NCBI RefSeq assembly: GCF_051842935.1
Contig: NZ_JBPXRR010000001.1
Location: forward strand, 2,914,001 to 2,978,000
Source of the DNA: Pseudalkalibacillus sp051842935
GTDB lineage: Bacteria; Bacillota; Bacilli; Bacillales; Fictibacillaceae
Length of the DNA: 64,000 nt
Reading direction: 5' to 3'
Positions 8,972 through 17,844 of this stretch are shown here, piece after piece. Numbering within the stretch: position 1 is the first letter of the stretch; every line of letters begins with the position of its first letter. A model generated the notes under the pieces. It had not been told where the DNA came from and made no database searches. It was given only the letters and a program-made list of their open reading frames with translations. Made by a program: the position numbers and the translations under genes.

Positions 8972-8990
8972 TTCCTATTAATATAGGGTT

Positions 8991-10226
8991 CTATACGTAG
9001 AGCTCATATTTTGAGGATAATTTTTCCACACGTTGTGCTGCTTCTTGTTGCTTGGCTTCGTCTTCCGGGTTGCGGAGGACGAGTGCAATGATGGATGCAA
9101 TTTCCTTCATATCTTCTTGCGTGAATCCTCTTGTCGTCACAGCTGCCGTTCCAAGTCGTAGTCCACTCGTGACGAACGGGCTTTCCGGATCGAAAGGAAT
9201 CGTGTTTTTGTTTGTTGTAATACCGACTTCATCTAGAAGGTGTTCGGCAACTTTACCTGTTACATTCATACCACGGACATCCACGAGCAATAAGTGATTG
9301 TCAGTACCACCCGATACAAGTGACAGCCCTTCTTCTTTTAATGCTTCACCAAGTACGCGTGCGTTGTCTATGATGTTCTTGGAGTAGTCTTTGAAGTCCT
9401 CTTGCAACGCTTCACCGAACGCTACTGCTTTCGCTGCAATGACATGCATCAATGGACCGCCCTGAATTCCAGGGAAGATCGACTTGTCGATTTTCTTCGC
9501 GAACTCTTCCTTACAGAGGATCAATCCGCCACGAGGTCCGCGCAACGTTTTATGAGTCGTAGACGTAACGAAGTCTGCATACGGAACCGGGCTCGGATGG
9601 AGACCAGTCGCGACCAATCCAGCAATATGCGCCATATCAACCATCAAGTATGCGCCGACTTCATCTGCGATTTCGCGGAACTTTTTAAAATCAATCTCTC
9701 TTGGATATGCACTAGCTCCAGCTACGATCAGCTTCGGCTGGTGTTCGCGTGCCAACGCAAGGACATCATCGTATTGAATCGTATGGTCTTTCTCATCTAC
9801 ACCATACTCGACAAAGTTATATAGTTTACCGCTGAAGTTGACCGGACTTCCGTGTGTCAGGTGTCCCCCGTGTGAAAGGTTCATCCCAAGCACAGTGTCT
9901 CCCGGTTCTAACACAGTAAAATAGACGCCCATGTTCGCTTGAGCCCCTGAGTGTGGCTGTACGTTCGCATGTTCCGCTCCGAACAATTTCTTCGCGCGAT
10001 CTCTCGCCAGATTTTCCACGACATCGACGTACTCACATCCGCCATAGTAACGGCGTCCTGGATAGCCTTCCGCATACTTGTTTGTAAGGACGGATCCTTG
10101 TGCTTCCATGACAGCCTGGCTGACAAAGTTTTCAGATGCAATCAACTCTATCTTGTTCCGTTGACGACCTAGTTCATCCTGTATCGAATTGAATAGTTCT
10201 GCATCTTGCTTCTTAAGTTGTTCCAT
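8991..10226 (-). CDS. glyA: serine hydroxymethyltransferase
   Basis: 411-residue PLP enzyme interconverting serine and glycine with transfer of a one-carbon unit to tetrahydrofolate. The PLP lysine is Lys226 in TSTTHKTLRGPRGG; the N-terminal block IELIASENFVSQAV is intact. Single-gene transcription unit: its own promoter lies upstream at about 10.3 kb and a terminator follows. Confidence 0.99.
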   Translation of the reverse strand: MEQLKKQDAELFNSIQDELGRQRNKIELIASENFVSQAVMEAQGSVLTNKYAEGYPGRRYYGGCEYVDVVENLARDRAKKLFGAEHANVQPHSGAQANMGVYFTVLEPGDTVLGMNLSHGGHLTHGSPVNFSGKLYNFVEYGVDEKDHTIQYDDVLALAREHQPKLIVAGASAYPREIDFKKFREIADEVGAYLMVDMAHIAGLVATGLHPSPVPYADFVTSTTHKTLRGPRGGLILCKEEFAKKIDKSIFPGIQGGPLMHVIAAKAVAFGEALQEDFKDYSKNIIDNARVLGEALKEEGLSLVSGGTDNHLLLVDVRGMNVTGKVAEHLLDEVGITTNKNTIPFDPESPFVTSGLRLGTAAVTTRGFTQEDMKEIASIIALVLRNPEDEAKQQEAAQRVEKLSSKYELYV

Positions 10227-10282
10227 GGTTTCACTCCTTTACTGACCTCAACTGCATTTTTTCGAAATTTCACAACAAATCT

Positions 10283-10311
10283 ATTTTATCATTATTACAA
10301 TAGTCCTGTAA
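10283..10311 (-). promoter_or_regulatory. probable glyA promoter
   Basis: Minus-strand TTACAG (10306-10311) and TAAAAT (10283-10288) with a 17-base spacer, about 60 bases ahead of the glyA ATG. Confidence 0.45.
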
Positions 10312-10404
10312 TGGTAAACTCTTATTTTTAAAACTAAGTAGAGGATTCAAGGTGTTGGAAGGCAAAAGAGTTAGCTATAGTGCCTTGAGGGCTAGCGCTA
10401 TTTT

Positions 10405-10672
10405 GGGAAGGATCAGCCCTCTATCCTTCCCGAAATGTGTGCTTACCTCACTTTGGGGCAGGATAAGTCCTCTATCCTTCCCGAAATGCTATGCTTACTC
10501 CACTTTGGGGCAGGATAGCGCTCTTATTCATTACCTTCATTCCTGTTTTTTGCTCCGATAGGGATGATTAGCATCTATTCATTACCATCAACCCTGTTTT
10601 TCGCTCCGTTAGGGATGAATAGCCTCTATTCATTACTATCAATCCAGTTTTCCTCTCTAATAGGGATGAATA
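10405..10672. repeat. 51-bp-period tandem array with compensating hairpin arms (glyA-ywlG gap)
   Basis: Five full degenerate units and a partial sixth start at about 10410, 10461, 10513, 10563, 10614 and 10665, with a period of 51 to 52 bases. Each full unit has a short inverted repeat around a loop containing a CCTC-like sequence. The arm sequence differs between units while pairing is largely kept: GGGAAGGAT/ATCCTTCCC (10405-10413, 10423-10431) is perfect, ATGAATAG/CTATTCAT (10615-10622, 10626-10633) is perfect, the others have one mismatch or a wobble. This fills most of the 517-base gap; no gene is credible in it. Confidence 0.75.
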
Positions 10673-10701
10673 ACTCAATCGACCCCTCTTCCTACCAATA
10701 T

Positions 10702-10730
10702 AAAAAGCCGATCCAGCACACTGGATCGGC
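10702..10730 (-). terminator. intrinsic terminator of ywlG
   Basis: A perfect 10-bp stem GCCGATCCAG/CTGGATCGGC with loop CACA and five U on the minus strand, just after the ywlG stop. Confidence 0.9.
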
Positions 10731-10743
10731 CTCCTTATTGAAA

Positions 10744-11316
10744 TCAACAGGATGTGAGTTCTTCTTTAGATGGATAGACCGCTCTTTCGCCGCCAATCAG
10801 CTTCGGTCGGGTCCGTGCAAGCGTGACGTGTGCATGCCCGATGGACTTCACCTTAGACCGCACCGGTACAGCAACATGTTTCAGGTGCATACCGATGAAC
10901 GTATCCCCGATATCGATGCCAGCATCAGCAGTAATATGCTCAACGACGACCGGATCATTCAAGTGGTGATACGCATAAGTGGATAGCGCTCCACCAGCGG
11001 ACCTTACCGGAATGACCGTGACGATCTCATAACCTCTTTGTTCAGCAGTTTCTCGCTCCATCACTAATGCGCGGTTTAAATGTTCACAACATTGAAAGGC
11101 AATTTGGACATTCGTTTTATTACGGAATTGAGTGATCCCTTCGAACAACTGAGACGCGACATCCATCGTACCGGACGTCCCGATCTCTTCACCTAAGACC
11201 TCACTCGTACTAGCTCCGATAACCAACAGATGGTTCGATGACAACGGTGTTGCTTGCTCCAGATCCTCCAAGGCTTCCACCACTTGAGGTTGAATCTGAT
11301 GCAGTGTTTCGTCCAT
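10744..11316 (-). CDS. ywlG: YwlG family protein (UPF0340)
   Basis: 190-residue protein of a conserved Firmicutes family of unknown function. Recognisable blocks are LLVIGASTSEVLGEEIGTSG near residue 30, FQCCEHLNRALVMER near 75, and VKSIGHAHVTLARTRPKLIGG near 155. Position between rpiB and glyA matches B. subtilis ywlG. It follows rpiB by 48 bases and ends at a strong terminator, so it is probably the last gene of a ywlE-rpiB-ywlG unit. Confidence 0.9.
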   Translation of the reverse strand: MDETLHQIQPQVVEALEDLEQATPLSSNHLLVIGASTSEVLGEEIGTSGTMDVASQLFEGITQFRNKTNVQIAFQCCEHLNRALVMERETAEQRGYEIVTVIPVRSAGGALSTYAYHHLNDPVVVEHITADAGIDIGDTFIGMHLKHVAVPVRSKVKSIGHAHVTLARTRPKLIGGERAVYPSKEELTSC

Positions 11317-11364
11317 TCTACTCTTCCTTTCTCTATTCCCCTTAGTTTAAGGTAAAGCTGTGAA

Positions 11365-11814
11365 TCACTCAGCGCCCATCGTTTCAACGTCTTTAATTTT
11401 GTTTACGCGTCGCTCGTGGCGTCCGCCTTCAAATTCCGTTTGAAGCCATACTTTCGCAATTTCTTTTGCAATGCCAGGTCCGACAATTCGTTCACCCATC
11501 GCTAGAACGTTTGAATCATTGTGAAGGCGTGTCACCTTAGCGCTGAACAGATCATGGACTAGTGCACAACGAACACCTTTTACCTTGTTCGCTGTAATGG
11601 ACATGCCAATTCCTGTCCCACAAATCAAGATGCCACGATCTACTTCGCCGTTAGACACTTTCTCAGCGACTGGAAGGGCGTAGTCCGGATAGTCGACTGA
11701 ATCTTCACAGTTGCAGCCAACGTCCTCATATTCAACACCCAACTCATCCATTACTTCTTTTATATCTTCTTTAATTTTGTAACCTGCATGGTCACTACCA
11801 ATTGCTACTTTCAT
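11365..11814 (-). CDS. rpiB: ribose-5-phosphate isomerase B
   Basis: 149-residue RpiB/LacAB family enzyme interconverting ribose 5-phosphate and ribulose 5-phosphate in the pentose phosphate pathway. N-terminal SDHAGYKIKEDI and the catalytic Cys65 in GILICGTGIGMSI are present. Length and motifs are normal. Equivalent of B. subtilis ywlF. Confidence 0.95.
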   Translation of the reverse strand: MKVAIGSDHAGYKIKEDIKEVMDELGVEYEDVGCNCEDSVDYPDYALPVAEKVSNGEVDRGILICGTGIGMSITANKVKGVRCALVHDLFSAKVTRLHNDSNVLAMGERIVGPGIAKEIAKVWLQTEFEGGRHERRVNKIKDVETMGAE

Positions 11815-11925
11815 TGCATGAAGCCTCCAGTGATTTGATGTTTGTCTTCATTGTAAAGGGAACGTGAACAGACTTTCAACTGGTCTGATTCCCTATCCTT
11901 GTTATCGCAGGTTTCTCAGATTATT

Positions 11926-12519
11926 TCAACTATATTTTTCAGCCAACTTTTGTACGAGTTCGTCCAATTCCTCGTACGTTTGACAATATACGTCTTTCGA
12001 GCCACCGAATGGATCCGAAACATCCATAGAAGGCATGGTACGTTCGATTTTCTGAGCTTCTTTCATCTTGGTTTCCATTTCCCTCATGAGCGCCTGACGC
12101 TTGTGTTCATCACTGTTCCCAAGGTCGTACAGCTCCATTCGGATTTGGCCGATTTTGTCATAAATCTGCTCCAATTTGTCTAACGTTTCCTTCTCTGCTA
12201 ATACATGCTCTTTTAATGTAAAAATGTGTCCAATCTTGGATGGGAATTGAGAAAGGATTGCCTGCTTATGTTGGCCAGTCATCGTCAGCACCAGGTCTGC
12301 CCATTCGACGAGCTCTGCTGTCAGTGGTTGTGACTGGTGATTGATTTCTATTCCTTGATCTTGTAAAACTTCGATCGACTGACGGCTCGCAGGACTTCCG
12401 TTCGAGGCAAAAATGCCTGCCGAGCGCACTTGGATGGAGTCGTCCGAGCGGTGGCGTAAGATCGCTTCCGCCATCGGGCTTCGGCATGTGTTTCCAGTGC
12501 ATACGAATAAGATGTTCAT
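11926..12519 (-). CDS. ywlE: low-molecular-weight phosphatase, protein arginine phosphatase type, with an inserted helical segment
   Basis: 197-residue LMW-PTP fold protein. The P-loop C-T-G-N-T-C-R is at 7-13, with Thr11, the residue that gives B. subtilis YwlE its phosphoarginine selectivity; the general-acid Asp is 169 in DPFGG. The protein is about 47 residues longer than B. subtilis YwlE (150). The extra length is a charged, probably helical stretch at roughly 111-165, directly before the Asp loop. If active it should reverse McsB arginine phosphorylation; the effect of the insert is unknown. Clean start (ATG after AGGAGGC). Confidence 0.85.
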   Translation of the reverse strand: MNILFVCTGNTCRSPMAEAILRHRSDDSIQVRSAGIFASNGSPASRQSIEVLQDQGIEINHQSQPLTAELVEWADLVLTMTGQHKQAILSQFPSKIGHIFTLKEHVLAEKETLDKLEQIYDKIGQIRMELYDLGNSDEHKRQALMREMETKMKEAQKIERTMPSMDVSDPFGGSKDVYCQTYEELDELVQKLAEKYS

Positions 12520-12617
12520 GTAAAGCCTCCTAGTGGTAGCTTGTGAGTTTTGCTCTGTGTTTATTACTTTTTATTTTAATGGATGAGTGTTGGGCGGTTC
12601 AACTCTAAGAGCACTTC

Positions 12618-12730
12618 ATGCCCTCCATACTTGGCCTCTAAAATAAGGAGCTTCAAGTCAACTTGGCTCCTTATTCTTCTCACCCAAGCTTATTTCCGCT
12701 CCGCGTCCATAACTTTTTTATGGAGGGCAT
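12618..12730. repeat. nested inverted-repeat element between ywlE and mntP
   Basis: The 113-base segment is bounded by a perfect 12-bp inverted repeat, ATGCCCTCCATA (12618-12629) and TATGGAGGGCAT (12719-12730). Inside it is a second perfect hairpin AATAAGGAGC/GCTCCTTATT (12642-12651, 12666-12675), and CTTGG/CCAAG can pair between them. It looks like a small palindromic element or a structured RNA. No copy elsewhere in the window. Confidence 0.55.
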
Positions 12731-12796
12731 TGAGGATTATTCATAGAAGGTCACTTTCCGCACTTTCTTTAAAGCCTTATATAAATATAACGCGTG

Positions 12797-13348
12797 TCAC
12801 CACAGCAGCTTCAATCCAAAGGATAGGAGGATGCATCCGCCGAGGGCTTCTCCGTAGGATCCGAACCATTTTTGGGTTTTCCGTCCGATCAATAACCCGA
12901 GCCAGGTCAATCCCATACTGATGACGCCGAATAAGAAAATCGTCATGACGACTTTCGCACCAAAAATCCCAAGGCTCAAGCCGACTGAAAAGCTGTCCAA
13001 ACTGACACTCAGCGCAAATAGCCAGACACCAAAGCCTCTAGGTGTGATGAAGGGCTCATCGTTCGAGCGTAAAGAGGAAACGATCATCTGGATGCCGAGT
13101 ATGATCAACAGAACTCCGCCAATCAGTGTTGCGATGTTGCCGAAATGGACGGTCAGCTGCTTCCCTACAGTCATTCCGAGTAGGGGCATGACCATATGGA
13201 AAATGCCGATCAGAATACCGATTTTCAAAATTTGCTTGAGCCTGAGGGTGATCATCCCCATCCCTAATCCCATTGAAAAAGCATCCATACCTAAAGCAAG
13301 CGCCATGATCGTCAGTGTAAGAAATTCCCCAACTACCGGTATACCCAA
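12797..13348 (-). CDS. mntP: manganese efflux pump MntP
   Basis: 183-residue inner-membrane protein with six predicted helices. The two paired acidic signatures of the family are present: ALALGMDAFSMGLGMG near 17-32 and SVSLDSFSVGLSLG near 114-127. Exports Mn(II). Equivalent of B. subtilis ywlD. I see no yybP-ykoY-type Mn riboswitch in the 180-base gap upstream, which it shares with the divergent kinase gene. Confidence 0.92.
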   Translation of the reverse strand: MGIPVVGEFLTLTIMALALGMDAFSMGLGMGMITLRLKQILKIGILIGIFHMVMPLLGMTVGKQLTVHFGNIATLIGGVLLIILGIQMIVSSLRSNDEPFITPRGFGVWLFALSVSLDSFSVGLSLGIFGAKVVMTIFLFGVISMGLTWLGLLIGRKTQKWFGSYGEALGGCILLSFGLKLLW

Positions 13349-13531
13349 GATTGTCCTCCCCCTTTATCCCTAATTCAACGTATGCATGTCTACTTGGGAT
13401 TAGACATTTCTTCCATTTCATAGGAAGAAATCTTCAGAGGACGAAGGAAATGAGCGTATAATCGGGAATGTATTACGGAGAGATCGATTTAATCAACTAC
13501 CTAATTGAAATTAGCCGAGCGGAGGATCAGC

Positions 13532-15733
13532 ATGCAGGAATTCAACGGAAATCGTACACATCTGAATAGAGCTATGTCTTCAACTCTTACATCAGCTGGA
13601 CTCGGAGTGAAGAATCAAGTTCGGGACAGCTTGATGTTCCTCGTTGAAAAAGATGGAGATACCTTTCGTTTTCTCACATGCAAAGGTGTGCTTCTTCAAA
13701 AATTCGGTTTTGAAACGGATGATTTTACAGGGAAATGCATAGAAGATTGCTTACCTATGGAAGTCGCCATGCGCAGAGTCATTTCATATAACCGCGCTTG
13801 GGAAGGAGATGCGGTCACTTATGAAGATGAGGTGAACGGAATTCCTTATCTGGGATCCGTCTCCCCTGTCTGTGATGAGAATGGCAATGTTCTGCAATTG
13901 CAAGGTTTCTGCGTGGACATCAGCGAAAAGATAAAGGTAGAAAAGCAACTCGATAAACGCGAGAATTATTTCCACACTTTGATTGAGAACCATCCAGATG
14001 GCATTTTTACATTAAATAAAGATGGGGAGTTCGACTTCATCAATTCTGTGACGAGCCTGATTGGTGGCTACGAGGAAGATGAGCTTGCGGATCATCCGTT
14101 CATGCCCCTGATTGTCCCTGAAGAAAGAGACCGTGCTGCCGACTATTTTCAGCGGTCCTTGAATGGAGAAGTTTTAGACTTTGAGACGGTCATCATGCAT
14201 AAGAAAGGTCATCGACTCTACATACACGTTACGACCATTCCGATCCTCATCGAGAATGAGGTTCATATCATATACGGTATCGTGAAGGATATTACGGAAC
14301 AAAAGAGAAATGAGCGTGAGGTCCATTTTCTGAAAGACCGGATTTCCTCCATGATTGAACACTCTGCGGATTCCATTGCAATCTTCGACCGAAACAATCG
14401 CTTGATCCGAGCAAACCCGGCGTTCGAGCATTTTTTCGGCTGGAAAGAAGATGAACTGATTGAGAAATCCATCCCTTACGTCCCAGAGGAAAGTAAGGAC
14501 CACTATCTAGAAACGGTTCAACAGGTTCTAGAAGGGAAAAAATTCACAGGCATCGAGACGACGCGAATCAAAAAGGACGGCTCGCGATTTTATGTAAGTG
14601 TGTCCTTATCACCGCTAGAAGACGAAAACGGAAACATCATCGGATACTCCGCCATCACGAGGGATATCCATACCCAGCGGATTGCGCAGGATGAGCTCCG
14701 GAACAAGAACGAACAATACAAAATCATAACCGAGCACACGATGGACTTGATCAACGTGTTCGATCCGGATGGACAAATCAAATACTCTTCTCCCTCCCAT
14801 CAATCGATTTTGGGGTATCAAAAAGGAGAATTCACTCAAACTCAATGGACCCAGCTCGTCCATCCAGAAGACCTACCAGATTTGTTGGAAGCGATTGAAC
14901 AATTGAAGCAGACGAAGGAATCTTTGAAAATGGAAATTCGCTTGAGAAAAGCGGGCGGAGATTATATCATTCTAGAAAGTTATGGGACAGCGGTCGTCAA
15001 TTGTCAAAGTGAACTGGATTCCATCGTGACGATCTCAAGGGACATTACAGAACGGAAGCAAACTGAGGATTTTCTCAGAAAGTCTGAAAAACTCGCAGTA
15101 CTGGGGCAATTGGCAGCTGGAATCGCACATGAAATCCGAAACCCACTCACTTCCTTGAAAGGTTTCACCCATCTGCTGAAAGCGAACGCTCGGAGTGAGG
15201 AAAGCGAATACTATCAAATCATGCTTTCAGAGCTTGAAAGAATTAATACGATCGTCGGGGAATTCATGATGCTTGCGAAACCTCAGCCGAAAAATGTGAA
15301 AAAGAACGATGTAAGACGCATTCTACAGGAAGCTGCAGCACTTTTGGAAGCCCAGGCTAACTTGCACAATATCCAGTTCATCCTTGATTTTGATTCAGAT
15401 TTAATTATAGATTGTGAAGCCGACCAGCTAAAGCAAGTGTTCATCAATCTGATGAAAAATGGTATGGAGGCGATGGAGGAGAAAGGCGGGTTACTCTTTA
15501 TCAAAGCGGAACGGCACGAAAACATCGTTACGATTTCGTTTACCGATGAAGGATGTGGAATACCGCAGGATCAAATTCCTAGTATCGGTGAGCCGTTCTT
15601 CACTACAAAAGAAAGAGGAACCGGACTCGGCATGATGATTTGCAACAAGATTGTAGAGAATCATAATGGAACGATTGAAATCGAGAGTGAAGTTGGAGAA
15701 GGCACAACCGTGAAATTGTCTTTCCAAGTGTAA
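13532..15733 (+). CDS. cytoplasmic four-PAS sensor histidine kinase (orphan)
   Basis: 733-residue histidine kinase with no membrane helices. Four PAS modules at roughly 35-125, 135-255, 265-385 and 390-510 are followed by a HisKA dimerisation domain with phosphoacceptor His in AAGIAHEIRNPLTSLKGF and a HATPase domain (NLMKNGMEAM, DEGCGIP, GTGLGM). Start placed at ATG 13532, six bases after GGAGG; a TTG at 13505 has no such site. No response regulator adjoins it. The HEIRNPLTSLKGF H-box is typical of Bacillus sporulation kinases (KinA-E), so phosphorylation of Spo0F is the likely role. It is inserted between mntP and ywlC relative to B. subtilis. Confidence 0.88.
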   Translation: MQEFNGNRTHLNRAMSSTLTSAGLGVKNQVRDSLMFLVEKDGDTFRFLTCKGVLLQKFGFETDDFTGKCIEDCLPMEVAMRRVISYNRAWEGDAVTYEDEVNGIPYLGSVSPVCDENGNVLQLQGFCVDISEKIKVEKQLDKRENYFHTLIENHPDGIFTLNKDGEFDFINSVTSLIGGYEEDELADHPFMPLIVPEERDRAADYFQRSLNGEVLDFETVIMHKKGHRLYIHVTTIPILIENEVHIIYGIVKDITEQKRNEREVHFLKDRISSMIEHSADSIAIFDRNNRLIRANPAFEHFFGWKEDELIEKSIPYVPEESKDHYLETVQQVLEGKKFTGIETTRIKKDGSRFYVSVSLSPLEDENGNIIGYSAITRDIHTQRIAQDELRNKNEQYKIITEHTMDLINVFDPDGQIKYSSPSHQSILGYQKGEFTQTQWTQLVHPEDLPDLLEAIEQLKQTKESLKMEIRLRKAGGDYIILESYGTAVVNCQSELDSIVTISRDITERKQTEDFLRKSEKLAVLGQLAAGIAHEIRNPLTSLKGFTHLLKANARSEESEYYQIMLSELERINTIVGEFMMLAKPQPKNVKKNDVRRILQEAAALLEAQANLHNIQFILDFDSDLIIDCEADQLKQVFINLMKNGMEAMEEKGGLLFIKAERHENIVTISFTDEGCGIPQDQIPSIGEPFFTTKERGTGLGMMICNKIVENHNGTIEIESEVGEGTTVKLSFQV

Positions 15734-15763
15734 AAAAACGGGGCTGACGTTAGTCAGTCCCGT
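15732..15763. terminator. bidirectional terminator between the kinase gene and ywlC
   Basis: An 11-bp stem with one G-T pair (15738-15748 with 15753-15763) and a 4-base loop. Seven U follow on the minus strand, so it serves ywlC best; the ywlC stop codon lies inside the stem. It can also end the kinase transcript. Confidence 0.8.
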
Positions 15764-16815
15764 TCCTTATGTTCAGAAATCACTTGATTTCCCGCTGCCT
15801 TCAACAGCCGGTTCATGAGCGCTTCCCCTAGCCCGTCAATCGGGTACATTTCAGCTAAAATGACATCCACTTCCGTCTCATCGAATGCTCTTAGCTGATC
15901 ATAAAGCCTTTGCGCTATACCTTCGACTCGGGTCGAGGTTCCCAATGTTTTCAACACATCTGTGGATAAATGCGAAGCAAGTTCGTCACTCACAAGAATT
16001 CCGACTCTCTTCCCTTCACTTCTGAATCGATCAATGACGGATTGGAAAAAGTCGTTGGAACCTTCAATTAGGAAGAGAGGCGCATCCGGTGCGTAGTGGG
16101 TGTACTTCATCCCTGGAGATTTCGGCACTTGTTCTTTTTCAAAAAGCGCATGATCCCATGAGACGTTTTCCACAACCGATTCAAGCTGAGCTTTCGTGAT
16201 GCCGCCTGGCCGAAGAATCGTAACTTGGTCGTCCGTCACTTCGACGACGGTCGACTCCAACCCAACACCAGTAGTCCCTGCATCAATGATTCCTTTGATT
16301 CTACCATTCAGGTCTTTGTCCACATGGTCACCCTTTGTCGGGCTCGGTTTTCCAGACCGGTTCGCACTTGGCGCGGCAATCGGTACCCCAGCCGCTTCAA
16401 TCAAGGCAAGGGCAACAGGATGGTCGGGCATCCGCACCCCTACGCTCTCAAGTCCAGCAGTCGTTCTCTCTGCAATACTTTTGTTTTTCGGTAAAATGAT
16501 CGTCAAAGGACCTGGCCAGAACGCATCCATCAGTCGTTCTGCCGTATGCGACCAGGAAGAAGCCGCTTGCTTCAACTGGTCTTGATTTGCTATATGGACA
16601 ATCAGTGGATTATCGCTCGGACGTCCTTTCGCTTCGAAAATCTTTTCAATCGCTTCGTTGGAGCAAGCGTTCGCCCCCAGTCCGTAAACCGTTTCTGTAG
16701 GGAACGCGATGACCTCGCCTTCCCTCATCCACATTGCAGCCTCCTGTATCGAAGGATGCTCACGTAAGTTATCCACATTTTCCACATTCCATCTCGATGT
16801 TATCAACTGTTCCAT
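15754..16815 (-). CDS. ywlC: threonylcarbamoyl-AMP synthase (Sua5/YwlC)
   Basis: 353-residue enzyme making threonylcarbamoyl-AMP from Thr, bicarbonate and ATP, the first step of t6A37 in ANN-decoding tRNAs. The N-terminal TsaC/YrdC domain carries GEVIAFPTETVYGLGANA and KGRPSDNPLIVHI; the C-terminal Sua5 domain follows KSPGMKYTHYAPDAPL. I start at ATG 16815 after AAAGGAGT; earlier in-frame codons lack a ribosome site. Normal length for the two-domain Sua5 form. Confidence 0.96.
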   Translation of the reverse strand: MEQLITSRWNVENVDNLREHPSIQEAAMWMREGEVIAFPTETVYGLGANACSNEAIEKIFEAKGRPSDNPLIVHIANQDQLKQAASSWSHTAERLMDAFWPGPLTIILPKNKSIAERTTAGLESVGVRMPDHPVALALIEAAGVPIAAPSANRSGKPSPTKGDHVDKDLNGRIKGIIDAGTTGVGLESTVVEVTDDQVTILRPGGITKAQLESVVENVSWDHALFEKEQVPKSPGMKYTHYAPDAPLFLIEGSNDFFQSVIDRFRSEGKRVGILVSDELASHLSTDVLKTLGTSTRVEGIAQRLYDQLRAFDETEVDVILAEMYPIDGLGEALMNRLLKAAGNQVISEHKERD

Positions 16816-16907
16816 GTGGGTAAGTACTCCTTTAAAGTGTATATTATTCAGGTCTTTCCACACCTTACCCACAACTATTCCGGATTTGTGGATAGTGCTG
16901 TGGATAA

Positions 16908-17351
16908 CTATGTGGATGGTATCAATTGTCGTTTCATTATCGCGATTTGATCCCGGTCATATTGCTTCAAATGTGGACTGTTCAACAAGTCATCCGGAAC
17001 CTTATCATACGGAATTTCTGTGAATCCTAGCGCATAAAAAATCGAGGTCACTCTCGTTAACAAATACACTGTTTCAATGCCTTTGTAATCGGCAAGCCGA
17101 ATGACGGCTTTCAATAATTGCAGTAATAATTCCTCTGATGAATACTCTTTATCCAATACGAGTGATCGAATGAGTCCATCGGTTCCGAATCGCTCCAGTC
17201 CTACCGTTCCAGCCATTTTCTTTTTGTCCGTTTCCAGGATGATGAATGTCTGTATGCAATTTTCAATGCCTTCACTTGAAAGACCGGCCTGTGCTACAAA
17301 TTGTTTAATAGATGGGGTATCGTTCGTCTCAGCAGGTCGAAACGATAACAT
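16908..17351 (-). CDS. ywlB: GNAT family acetyltransferase YwlB
   Basis: 147-residue protein with GNAT features: N-terminal FRPAETNDTPSIKQFV, a central beta strand pair with AGTVGLERFGTDGLIRSLVLD and a C-terminal FYALGFTEIPYDKVP. The usual acetyl-CoA loop is poorly conserved. Substrate unknown; position between ywlC and spoIIR matches B. subtilis ywlB. It precedes ywlC by 92 bases on the same strand. Confidence 0.8.
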   Translation of the reverse strand: MLSFRPAETNDTPSIKQFVAQAGLSSEGIENCIQTFIILETDKKKMAGTVGLERFGTDGLIRSLVLDKEYSSEELLLQLLKAVIRLADYKGIETVYLLTRVTSIFYALGFTEIPYDKVPDDLLNSPHLKQYDRDQIAIMKRQLIPST

Positions 17352-17430
17352 CTCACCCTCTCCCTTCTAGCAATTCTACTCTATTCTATGAATGGAAAGA
17401 AGAGATTATCCCACTTTATTTTTACTAGAA

Positions 17431-17776
17431 GGCTTTGTTGCTTTTGAAGGTCGTTGATTTCCACTACGGACAGTCGCTTTCCGCGGGCAACGCTTCAGCT
17501 TCCTCGGAAGTAAAACCGCTTCCTGCGGGATCTTCAGCCGTTGCTTTTCCCGCAGGAGTCGACTGTCCTACACTCCAATCAAAAGGACCTAGCGAAGGGA
17601 ATACACGTAGACTCCTGCGGGAAAGCGAAGACGCTGAGACCCTACAGTGAGCGTACTTTGCGAGCGAGGAGGCTTAGCGCGAGCCCGCGGAAAGCGTAGT
17701 GTATTTCCGAAGCGGTAGAATATCTCGTAGTTTAAACCAACTGCCAGGGTTAAAGAGCAACAAAGTTTGCGAAAAC
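17431..17776. repeat. long copy of the dispersed palindromic repeat family
   Basis: Fills most of the 476-base gap between ywlB and spoIIR. The ends are inverted (TTTGTTGCT at about 17434, AGCAACAAA at about 17756), and the interior is a large imperfect palindrome: CGCTTTCCGCGGGC (about 17474) faces GCCCGCGGAAAGCG (about 17682), and CCCGCAGGAGTC faces GACTCCTGCGGG. Related long copies are at 26.2 and 35.5 kb. No coding capacity is evident. Confidence 0.7.
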
Positions 17777-17810
17777 AACCCTATTTTAAACTGCAACTCC
17801 TACCCTAATG

Positions 17811-17844
17811 AAATAAGGAATCTATCATTAAGCAAATAGATTCC
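17811..17844 (-). terminator. probable spoIIR terminator
   Basis: A perfect 9-bp stem GGAATCTAT/ATAGATTCC around the spoIIR stop codon, followed by TTATTTC on the minus strand. The U tract is weak. Confidence 0.55.

Noticed and set aside
8651..8986. Open frames of 70-95 codons on both strands between upp and glyA
   Set aside because: They are made of the short palindromic repeats and the glyA terminator and lack plausible starts.
10230..10275. PurR-box-like sequence AATTTCGAAAAAAT near the glyA start
   Set aside because: It has mismatches in the CCGAAC core and no paired second box at the expected distance.
10564..10986. A 140-codon plus-strand frame starting in the 51-bp array
   Set aside because: It runs through the tandem array, the ywlG terminator and antisense into ywlG.
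12541..12797. Manganese (yybP-ykoY) riboswitch or small gene near mntP
   Set aside because: The structured segment is downstream of mntP on its strand; the upstream side shows no such aptamer and no small gene.
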